A stretch of 64,000 bases of DNA from Dastarcus helophoroides (lineage: Eukaryota > Arthropoda > Insecta > Coleoptera > Bothrideridae). The notes under the pieces were generated by a model. That model searched no databases. It had not been told where the DNA came from and saw only the letters and a program-made list of their open reading frames with translations. How positions within the stretch are numbered: the first letter of the stretch is position 1; the number at the start of each line of letters is the position of its first letter. A program made the position numbers and the translations under genes. Of the stretch, positions 9,540 to 20,600 are shown in pieces. The stretch lies in contig CM053329.1 of the NCBI GenBank assembly GCA_028583605.1, positions 13,378,501 through 13,442,500 on the forward strand. Reading direction: 5' to 3'.

Positions 9540-11230
9540 TTCAGCTGAAGTAATATTGGTTGCATACTCGTAGATGTAATCTGCGGGCGACAAAACACTT
9601 ACTAAGTTTTAAATTAAAATTTATATAAATAGGTCGAATTCTTATGAATATTTTATATTTTGCAATACTACAGAAGGAGGGAAGGAGCAGTAAACAGTTT
9701 TTTATAAACGTAAGTAACTCGGCTAAAGTAATGTTAGTTGCCTACAAACCAAGTCTTATTTGTAGTTGATATGTAGGCAACCAATGTTACTTTGACTGAA
9801 TTTATACTAATATTTAAAAAAAATTAAATAAACCAAAATTAATGTAAAATTTTTACCCGAAATTTCTAGAAAAAGGTTAAGTTGTTATCAAAGCAACACA
9901 TGTTTTGTGCAAAATAACATGTTATATTTTGCGATGCTTCAAAAGGAGCAGAAACCAGCTTCTTTTCAAAGATGTGCTTAAGTAAACGCAAGTAATACTA
10001 GTTGCCTACAAACCAACTCTCACCTGCAGTTTATATGTAGGCAACCAATATCGCTTCGGTTGAATTTATTTGTATATTTTTAGAAAGAAACCAAAAAAAG
10101 GTCAAATTTAAACTAAACATTTTTGAATAGAAATTTGAGTTCTCATCAAAACAGCATACCATATTTTGAGATGCTAGGGAAAGAGCAGGTAGGCGATTCT
10201 TTTAAAAATATGCTTCAGACAACATTGGTTGCATACATATGAGTTACAGTGAGCGTTTATTGTAAGTAATACCAATACCGGGGGCTTATCCGCAGGCCGG
10301 GGATATCAATATCGATCACGGGAAGAATTTAATAAAATAAAAATTTACAAGATTTAAAAAGGGAAGGATGAACACACTGCACTAAGTGGTCACTTGACGG
10401 TCAAGTACTGAATCCCGCTCGAGATGAACATCTGTGAACGAGCGAGCCGGAAGGGAAAGCAAAAGGACATTTTCTGCCTGCGAAATCCCTATGCATAGGA
10501 ACGTAAAGTAGCGAGAGTTGTCTGGCGAAAGAGAACTGATTTTAAAGCTTTTGTAAATTGAGTTCGCTCCCCTGGTATCATAAGCAACCAAAGCAAAGTT
10601 TTAACTCAAAAGTTCTTTAAATGAATCGAATTCTTATTAATAGATTGTTATTTTATGTAATGCTGAAGAAGGAGTAAAAACTAGTTTCTCTCTGAAGGTA
10701 TATTATGCATCATAGAGAAAAGTATGCCATAATTCGGCTGAAACGGAAGTAATATAAGTTGCCTATCTAGCATGATTCAAATTTCAATCTACATGATCTA
10801 CATATTTTAAGAGCGTATTCCTAGGGTCAAAATAAGACTTTTTTTCCTTTACACACGTATCCCAAAGTGCGCCCCCTCCAAGCTACAGCCATCGAAAATT
10901 GCGCAAAAAAACTGATTATGTCAAATTATGATTAAATCATTTGGAAATTTTCCACCCCTGTTTTTTAGGAATACTAGTTGTTTTTTTTAAATACTGTAAA
11001 CTTAATTTTAGAGGAGATGAAGGAGAATTTATACTTTTCTTTGCCAAAATTTTGCATTTCCACTGCGAAACTTTAATTTTTAACCAATTCATCTAGTTGG
11101 CCCTGAACAAATCTAAACTTTTGATCTCTTGCATTTTTAATGAAAACTAACCGTTTGGAAGAAAATCGTGGTCAACTGAAGGGGAGTATTAATAAAATAA
11201 TCATCATAATTAATCTTAAGCTTGAAGGAC
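9540..11230. repeat. Tandem hairpin array, higher-order copy 1
   Basis: A string of ~250-330 bp units. Many carry a short inverted repeat in which GTAATRTTAGTTGCCTACA is followed 30-40 bp later by TGTAGGCAACCAATRTTAC and CTTCGGCTGA (clear at 9725-9802 and 9985-10060). The block ends with a non-array 450 bp segment (10770-11230, with GAGCTACAGCC- and CGTGGTCAACTGAAGGGGAG-like words). The whole block recurs at about 11275-12990. A 314 bp insertion (10267-10580) sits in this copy only. Confidence 0.75.
10267..10580. mobile_element. 314 bp non-autonomous insertion with TAAG target-site duplication
   Basis: The sister array copy shows the empty site (TTATTGTAAGCAACC at about 12275-12289). Here TAAG at 10263-10266 and 10581-10584 flanks the insert. 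Its ends are TAATACCA and, reverse-complemented, TGATACCA, an 8 bp imperfect terminal inverted repeat. The interior is more GC-rich than its surroundings and has no long open frame. Superfamily unknown; a 4 bp duplication would fit a few cut-and-paste groups. Confidence 0.75.
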
Positions 11231-11274
11231 ATTTTAATTTAATCTATTCTGCGATCTATCCATATCTATCGGTT

Positions 11275-12990
11275 CAGTTGAAGTGATATTTCGTCGTTGC
11301 CGTGGAAAAATCTTCTATGTGCTGAAAAGTAAATTTTAAAGGAAAGCAAAAGAAACATATCGTCGCTGCAGTGGAAAATTTTTGTATGTGCACCTTTTTA
11401 TAAAAATAGTTTCTCTTCGTAATCTGACGGGGATTAAATGTCTCTTCCCTTTTAAATAAATAGGTTTTTCTGCTCTCCTGTAAAATTTACATTTCAGCAC
11501 ATAAAAGATTTTTCTACGGCAACGACGATTTCTTGATTACTCGTAGATATAAAGTGCAGAAGACAAAATAATTAGCAAGTTTTAATTCGAATGTTCTACA
11601 TATAGGTCGAATTGTTATCAATATATTATATTTTGCAATGCTACATAAGGAAGAAAGGAGCAGTAAGCAGTTTTTTATAAACGTGAGCATCTTTGACTAT
11701 ATTATCTCAGGTAAGTAGTCAGCAAAAGTAATGTTAGTTGCCTACAAATGAACTCCCATTTGTAGTTCGATATGTTGGCAACCAATATTACTTCGGCTGA
11801 AATTATACTTATATTTTTAGAAAGATGAAAGAAATCAAAGTAAATGTCAAATTTTAGCCCGAAATTTCTAGAAACAAGTTGAGTTGTCATCAAAACAACA
11901 TATGTTTTGTGCAAAACAACATGCTATATTTTGCGATGTTACAAAAGGAGCAGAAAGCAGCGTCTTTTCAGAGGCGCACGGGTTACTAAAGTAATATTAG
12001 TTGCCTACAAACCACCTCTCACATGCAGTTTAAATATAGGCAACCATATCACTTCGGCTGAATTTATCCATATATTTTTTGAAAAGAAACCAAAATAAAG
12101 ATTGAGTTTTAACTGGGCATTTTTAAATAGAAATTTATGGTCTTATCAGAACAACATACCATATTTTGCGATGTTAGGGAAAGAGCAGGAAGGCGATTAT
12201 TTTCAAAAATATGCTTCAATGCATCGGAAGTAACATTGGTTGCCTGCATATGAATTACGGTGAGCGTTTATTGTAAGCAACCATACAACAAAGTTTTGAT
12301 CTAAAATTTCTGGAATTAAGTCTAGTTCCTATTAATAAAATAGTAGTTATTTTATGTAATGCTGGGGAAAAGAAGTAGAAAATAGTTTCTCTCTAAACGT
12401 AGGTATAAGTTCGGCTGAAGTAATATTAGTTGCCTATACATAACGATTGAAAATTTCCTTGTGTACATTTTTAAAGCGTATTCTTGGAATATATGTAGTA
12501 CATATATGATTCTTGGGGCCCAAACTTTGACTATATTATACATACAATATATTTGTATTATCTAAGGGCTAAAATAAGACTTCTTCTTCCTATAAGCATG
12601 TGTGCGAAAGTGCTCCCTCCGAGCTACAGCCATTGAAAATTGCGCAATAAAACTGATTATGTCAAATTGTGAATACAAATTGTGATTAAATTATTTGAAA
12701 ATTTGTGAGCCCCTTGTTTTTTTAGGTATTCTAGTTGTTTTTTCTTATTAAATACTGTAAACCTAATTTTAGAAGGCATGAAGGAGAATTTATACTTTTC
12801 TTTGCCAAAATTTTACATTTCCACTGGAAAGCTTTAAATTTTAATCAAATCGTCTAGCTGGCCGCGAAAAAAACTAAAAATTTGACCTCTTGCATTCTTT
12901 TTGATACAACTAACCGTTTGCAAGAAAATCGTGGTCAACTGAAGGGGAGTATTATCAAAATAATTATCATTAATCTAACTAAGATTAGGA
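11275..12990. repeat. Tandem hairpin array, higher-order copy 2
   Basis: Collinear with 9540-11230. Hairpin units are at 11727-11803 and 11990-12063, followed by the same AAAGTGCTCCCTCCGAGCTA-like and CGTGGTCAACTGAAGGGGAG segments at about 12600-12960. A 238 bp fold-back insertion (11291-11528) is specific to this copy. Confidence 0.75.
11291..11528. mobile_element. Fold-back MITE with 48 bp arms
   Basis: Left arm 11291-11338 and right arm 11481-11528 are reverse complements with only a few mismatches (TCGTCGTTGCCGTGGAAAAA at the left end). A third, partial direct copy of the arm lies at 11356-11391. The equivalent site in array copy 1 (about 9550-9565) is empty, so this is an insertion. Confidence 0.75.
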
Positions 12991-13079
12991 AACATTTTAA
13001 TTTTTTTAATAAACTGAAATAATAATTTTATAACAAATATTGGAAATGCTACCCGCCCCATCCGCTATGCAGCCAACCT

Positions 13080-13471
13080 AAGGCGTTCAACCGTCCCGGA
13101 TTCTGTGCGACTGTCCCAGAATGGCAGGGGTAGTCCCGCATAAAAATATTTAATAAAATTGTCCCGCGAAACACCTAATGCGTCTCGCATGTCCCACATG
13201 TCCCGCATGCCCCGCATTTTGATATTAATTATCTAGAACACAAAGAAGAAGCAGGGTTTTGCGTTGCGGATGTATAGAAATGAGAGAAGTAGAAGTTGGG
13301 GACCTTTTTCTTTGGTCGTCGAAAATAAGTTACGAAGAGTAAGGAACTTTTTTTTGTTGCCAAAAAATGCATACACATGACTAATCAGTCAGCCAAATAC
13401 CAAATACTCTTAATATATCATAATGATATCCCGTCCCGCATGGCCCTTTGCAAAAGTTGGCCGCTCTGACC
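13080..13471. mobile_element. hAT-like remnant (possible)
   Basis: A GC-richer island with repeated GTCCCGCAT words. It ends in GCAAAAGTTGGCCGCTCTG, whose reverse complement CAGAGCGGCCAACTTTTGC resembles hAT terminal repeats. No transposase frame is seen and the left end is uncertain. Confidence 0.35.
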
Positions 13472-13599
13472 CCACCATTCTACTGCACATGAGCTGTCGG
13501 ACGTGATCGCTGTTTACTCGGAGAGGGTGCATTTTAGGATACCCGTTTATAGAAAAATCTTATTTTGGCTCTAAGATATGCTCTTAAAATATGTACATT

Positions 13600-14520
13600 G
13601 AATTTTGAATCATTCTGTATATGAATGCTTACCACTGGTACATATTTAGGCAACCAATATTACGTCAGAGAAAAAGCAAATGTAATAAAGTTTTAACTAG
13701 AAATTTTCCAGATCAAAATTCAGGTTTTATCAAAATAAGTGGTTATATGTTGCAATACTGGACAAAGATAAGACGGAGAAGAAATAGAAAACACTAAGAA
13801 ATAGTTACTTTTGGTTATTTTCGAATGTATTAAATACAGATGTAATATTAGTTGCCTAACATGAACACCTTCCTAGGATTTATATGTACGCAACCAAGAT
13901 TACGTTAGCGAAAAAATAAATAAAACGAATGTCATTTAACTTGAAATTTTCAGAAAAAGTTCGAATATTTATCAAAATCACGTTACATATTGCTATGGTT
14001 ATTTAGAAGGAAGGTTGTGTAACGCCGTACTTTTAAAATGGGATTGAAAACCTTCTACCGCCTGCATTGCCATCTATTGATCCTCAAATACATGAATTCA
14101 CAGAATTCTATTTGAAGTAGTTTTAACTGCAGCTCCTCTCTGACTAAAAGATGAATAAAGGATGTTCTAGACACGCTTTCCTAGGAAAAGTCCAAAAAAA
14201 GGTTAACACGACAGTGATGTGATTGTAGGTTCATTTAAACCGTCATTTTACAGTTTTCGCACAATACTTCCGAGTAATACACAACAGAGGCCGCTGATGT
14301 CAGTGGATGGAAATCAATCCTATTTTCATTCGACAACATTACCGATGAATCTCCTTCTTATAGGACTCCATACCAAGAAAACTATAATATTTATAGTCTT
14401 CCTGCTCCATACATATTGCAATGCTGTAGAAGATGCGGGAAATAGTTTCCCTTTAAAGTTATGTATTAATTTAGCCGAAGTAATATTGGTTGCCTATCAT
14501 CAGCTCTCTCGTGTAGTTCA
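13600..14520. repeat. Degenerate end of the hairpin array, running up to the ALDH promoter region
   Basis: Diverged units at 13605-13670 and 13840-13910 (TAATATTAGTTGCCTAACA ... ATGTACGCAACCAAGATTAC) and a last piece near 14465-14500 (GCCGAAGTAATATTGGTTGC). The open frame at 14219-14713 crosses this repeat and the ALDH 5' UTR and is not considered a gene. Confidence 0.6.
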
Positions 14521-14684
14521 TATATCACTTTTTATCGTTTTCGCGCAGCTCCCACTTCCGTCAATTTTAACTGCTCCCGCCGCCGTCTCTCATCTTCTGT
14601 TTATTTTAAGGCCGGCCGGTGACATTACATGTGTTACCAGTCGATTTGAAACGTTGCTCGAATTAAACGTGTTAATAGAGAAAA

Positions 14685-17600
14685 ATGTCGCGTTTATTTC
14701 GCTTAGGTGTTAACCAGATTCAAAAATTCAATTTCGCCACACAGGCACAGGCGATTCCATCCCCGAAAGAAAATCCGAATGTGTTGTATTCTGGCGTAAG
14801 TACATGAATTTTTATTATTAGATCGCGGTTTTCCCACAATAGCCGGAATAAATTACGTCTGTAATTTAAAATGCGTTGAATGGTTTCATTTGATTTAAAA
14901 ATTGAATCACGTACGATTTTCAAATTGCAAACGTTGAAATCATGGTTTGCAGTTTGATTCTTTTTGAAAGAAAAAATTAATTTGACCTACCGAAATTTGA
15001 CAATCGGAGGTAGATCTTAAGGCGTCAAAATTCAGTTCATTTTTTGTAGCAATACGTTCAAAAATTACCGACTTTTGTCATTTTTGTCACTTTAGCGTTG
15101 TTGGTGTGGTTTTTTTTTAAATTGTGCAGTGGCGTATCTTCGACTAATTTAGTGGGGACAGATTATATCGATCTATTAAATATATCTAGTACAAATATAT
15201 GATCTATTTATGATGAAAGAGTTAACCTGCCTACTGGTTGTTGACCCGAACTACATTATGCCCATTTCGCACCTACCTATACAGGATGTTTAACGAGATG
15301 GCTGAATTATTTTAATATCAAGATTTTGGGATAAATTCACGTCCTAATAAACAGTTTCGGATTGAATGTTATGTTTCATTAAATATATAAAAAATGTTAT
15401 TTTTATGTCAAAAGACATATTTTTACGTCAAAAGACATAAAAAAATGTTATTTTTATTTAATATTTGATGAATTTTTGACTTTAAAATGCAGAGAATATT
15501 TAGTTGGCATCTAATCCAATAACAAGTGCTTTTTCATTGTAAAAATCATTAGATATCAGTGTTTATGTACGTAATATTTAAAGGGTTTAATAGTATTGCA
15601 GAGATGGAAATGTATGTCATGTAATTGGTGCACTATCATTATTAGTTATTACGATAAATTAGTATTTATTGAAAATGAAAGCTAGCACGATTGTTTATCA
15701 TGCAACGTCGAAAATAGAGCTGTTATGTATAAATATACTGGAACGTTTTATCAAATTTGCTTTCAATAATTGTCAATAAATGTTTCAAACATAATTTTAA
15801 GTGTTAATATTTATGAAGGTGGATAATAATACCTAGTAAACACTGTTTGTTGTCTTGATTAATACGAAAAAGAAATACTCCTTTATTTCAAAAAAATCCA
15901 GTAGTTACAAATTTAAATTTAAAATTTTAAGCAAACAGAAAACTGGAAATACAGAACTTGTCCCCTGAAACCAAGAAAGATTAAAAAATACAACAAAGGT
16001 TGCTCTAACGCGTTTCGACAGCCAAGCTGTCAGAGAGAGACTGATTTCAGGGGACTGGTTTCAGGGGACAAGTTCGGTATTTCAATTTTTGAAGAAAACC
16101 AAGGACCAGTCCGTTCCACCAAACAGACAACTTGCAAATTTTTGAAAATTTGGTGTTTAATATGTGATAAAATTTTGATTTTAATCAAAAAAATTTTGAT
16201 TTTTTTTGCTTGGGATCAACGAATTTTTAGCTCCAAGTTTCCTCTCGAAGTTTCGACTTTAAAGTTAAAATGTTGGGAATGAAAATTAAAAATTGCAAAA
16301 TTAAACTTGATCATTCTTAATACTCATCGATGCTTTTAGTGGTCAAAATTTCAACGAAAAGGGAAAGTTCATCAGTAATACTTTCTTTTTCCACTATAAT
16401 TTTGTCTTCATGTGAAACATTTTTCTAAGCTGTACGTTATCGAATGGTTATTCTAGAGGTTCTATAAACTAATCAGAAGCTTCATTCTAAAGTAAATGGC
16501 AAATCGCCTTTATAATCTTACATATTGTGTGCTAATAATTGTTTGGTGGTCAAAATTTCAATGAAAAACGAATGTTCATCAGTAATATTTTCTTTTTCCA
16601 CTATAGTATTGTCTTCATATGGTACATTTGTCTAAGCTGTACCTTATCGATTGGCTAGGCTAGATATACTAAAAATTGATTGGAAGCTTCATCTGAAACG
16701 AAACAGCATATCGGCTTCATCATTTCATGTATTCAGATGAAATGGAACCATCTTAATAGTCATTTGGTGGTCAAAATTTCAATGAAAAACGAAGGTGCAT
16801 CAGTAATATTTTCGTTTTCCACTAAAATATTGTCTTCATATGCTATACCTTATCGATTGATTATGCTAGAGAGCCCAGAATCTAATTAGAAGCTTCATCT
16901 GAAACTAAACAACATTTTGCCTTCATCATCTTATCTATTGAGATGAAATGGAACCATCTTAATCGTTTGGTGGTGAAAATTTCAATGAAAAATTAAAGTT
17001 CATCAGTAATATTTTCTTTTTCCACTATAATATTGTCTTCATATGCTACATTTTTCTAAGCTATACCTTATCGATTGATTATGCTAGAGACCCCAGAATC
17101 TAATCAGAAGCTTCATCTGAAACTAAACAACATTTCGCCTTTATCATCTCATGTACCATATTTAGATGAAATTGAACCGTCTTAATCGTTTGGTGGTCAA
17201 AATTTCAATAAAAAATGAAAGTTCATCAGTAATATTTTCTTTTTCCACTATAATATTGTCTTCATATGGTGCATTTTTCTAAGCTTACCTTGTCGATTGG
17301 TTACGCTAGTGACACCAGAAACTAATCAGAAGCTTCATCTGAAACGACACGGCATGTCGCCGTCATCATTTGACGTATTCGGATAAAATGGAATCATCCT
17401 AATTATCGTTTGGTGGTCAAAATTTCAGTGGAAAACTAAATTTCATTAGTAATATTATCTTTTTACACTATAATATTGTCTTCATGTAGTACATTTTTCT
17501 AAGCTGCACCTTATCGATTGGTTATGCTAGAGACACCAGAACCATCTGAATAATCGTTTGGTGGTCAAAATTTCAATGAAAAGGGAACGGTCATCAGTAA

Positions 17601-20600
17601 TATTTTCTTTTTCCACCTTAATATTGTCTTCATAGGGAATATGTTCGACCTGGTAAAATCAATCCATCTTAACAATCATTTGGTGGTCAAAATTTTAATG
17701 AAAAATGAAAGTTCATCAGAAATAATTTATTTTTCCTCTATAAAATTGTCTTCCTAGTGTACATTTTCCCGAGCAGTACCTTATCGATTGACTACGCTAG
17801 ATCTAGAAACTAATCAGAAGCTTCATCTGAAACGAAGCAGCATATCGCCCTCATGATTTCATGTGTTCGCATAACATCGATTCATTTTAATCGTTTGGTG
17901 GTCAAAATTTCAATGAAAAACGGAAGTTCATCAGTAATATTTCCTTTTTCCACTCTTATTTCGTCTTGAAGTGGTAGTGTTCTAAGCTGTACCTTGTCGA
18001 CTATACTAGAGACCAATCAGAGACTTCATTTGAAAGTAAACAGCATATCATCATAATCCTAAGCAATCGGACCAATAGGTCCATCTTAATAACCGTTTGG
18101 TGGTCAAAATTTCAATGAAAAGCGAAAGTTCATCAGTAATATTTCCTTTTTCCACAAGAATTTTGTCTTCATATGGGACACTTTTCTAAACTGGGCCTTA
18201 TCGATTGGTCATGCTAGTATTGGTTAGGGGATTAAATCAAACACAGTGAAGTTGGCTTTTTACTGGATATATTTAATTTCCTTTTAAATAGGAACTCACT
18301 TGGAAGGTCTAACGTCTAACAGTAACTAACAATTTATATCAGCATATATAAGCTTGAAAAGCTTTTTAAAAGAATAACATTTGAGCCAGACAAAACCCAT
18401 AATCTTACATAGCAGTTTCATTTATATGGCATGAAGTCATCGCTTTTATAAACATAAGGCTAGCAGTAAGTAATAATATGAAACCAACTAATATTGAATT
18501 AATTTTTGTTAATATTCCAACAGCTAGAAACCTCAAAAATGAATCAGGAGCTTCATCTGGAACTAAACAGCATATCGTCTTAATAATCTTACGTATTGGA
18601 GTAAATAAATCCATCTTATAATCATTTGGTGGTCACAATTTCAATGAAAAACGAAAGTTCATCGGTAATATTTTCTTTTTCCATCACAATTTTGTCTTCA
18701 TATGGTACATTTTTCTAAGCTATATCTTATCGACTGGTTACGCTAGGTACACCAGATACTAATCATAAGCTTCATCTGAAACCAAACAGCATATCGCCGT
18801 CATCATCTCATGTATTCGGATAAAACCGATCTATCTTAATAATAAAAGTGTTAACGAAAATCTAAGAAATCGTTAGATTTGACCTTCAAAGGTTTAAAGA
18901 GCCGTGTTTAATAATTAGTCAAATTATTTTTATCCTTGTTTGCTTAATTACAGGCCAATAATAATATTACATATCTAATTTATTGTTATCAAGTCATACC
19001 AGCATATGTTCTCATTAACGTGAAATGAAAAATACAAACGCCTCGTCACTGCATTTGCACATACAGTAATTTCGCTGTTACATAAACTTATCGTTCACAT
19101 TTTTTCATTCTATAATTTTGATAACATTGCCAGTGAAATTGCCAATGTCATGCAGAAATTAAAGTCGTATCGGAAACATAAATACTTGGCTCGATGTGCA
19201 ATGCTTGTTTGCCTTTCCTAACGCAGATAAGAATCATTGGGGGAACGCTGGAAGATAACACATACAAGAAGATAACAAACCTTGTAATCTTAATTATGGA
19301 ACATTAATATATTCGTTTAGCGAATGACTTGTGAGTTTTTCGATAAGGTTGAAGGTGAACTTATTAGATAATTGGGCGAGAACTCTACAATTATTGTTAT
19401 TTAAATTTAGATGAATTGCACATTAGAAGCTAGTTTCGGCAGAATGATAACCAGAAATTGGTCACCCAAACCAAACATTGTCCTGAACTGTGTTGACTCA
19501 GCAAGTTTGACAACAATAACCGAGGAAGTAGATTTTTATCTGCTGCCTTATATTTTAACTGCTATTGATTTTGGTAATCAATCAATGTCACAATTACATT
19601 TACAAAGGATTTAATGTATTTTCAATAACACTTACAGTGGCAAACTAGGCACGCACCTTTTTCTTTAGTTGTCAAAATTAATTTGGAGGGGCCAAACGGT
19701 ATTTGCCTAGAGTACTGTTAGCATTTAATCAGCCACTGAATAAACTGAAAACTGTTGTCAAGATTTTGTGCATTCAGTTGAGTTAATCCACCTTAAATAT
19801 TCAGAAGTGCTCTTGGAGATTAAAATTTTAGTGGGAAACTAAAATCATCTGTAATAATTTAGTTGTCCACCATAATTTTATCTTCATATTTGGGAAGATG
19901 TACCTAATCGATTGAATATGCTACAGATCCTAAGAACTGTGATGAGACGCTTCGCCTGAAACTGAATAAGATATCTATGGCAATCTTTTGTATTCAATCA
20001 AAACCGATCGTTCTTAATACTCAGCAGTGTACAGCAATGAAAAAGGAAAGTTTATCAGTAATATTTTCTTTTTCCTTTCCAATTTTGCCTTAATATGGAA
20101 CATTTTTCCAAACTGTACCTTATCAAATGGTTATGCTAGAGACACTTGAAACTAACCAGTGGTTTCCTTTGAAACAAAATGACATATCGCCTGCTTAGTC
20201 TTACGTTACGTATTCTAGGACAATTATTCCATCTTAATAATCATTTGGTGGTCAAACTTTCAATGAGATAAAAAAGTTCATCAGTAATATTTCCTTTTTC
20301 CACAAGAATTTTGTCTTCATATGGGACACTTTTCTAAGCTGTGCCTTATCGATTGGTCATGCTCAAAAATGAATCAGGAGCTTCATCTGGAACTAAACAG
20401 CACATCGTCTTAATAATCTTTTGTATTCGAGTAAATAAACCCATCTTATATTCATTTGTTGGTCAAAATTTCAATGAAAAACGAAAGTTCATCAGTAATA
20501 TTTTCTTTTTCTACTCTAATTTTGTCTTCATGTTGTACAGTGTTCCAAGCTGTACCTTGTCGAATAGTTATGCTAGAGACCAATCAGAGATTTCATTTCA

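Noticed and set aside
14219..14713. 164-codon plus-strand open frame
   Set aside because: It overlaps the end of the hairpin array and the ALDH 5' UTR and first exon in another frame. There is no domain, and composition is as in repeats.
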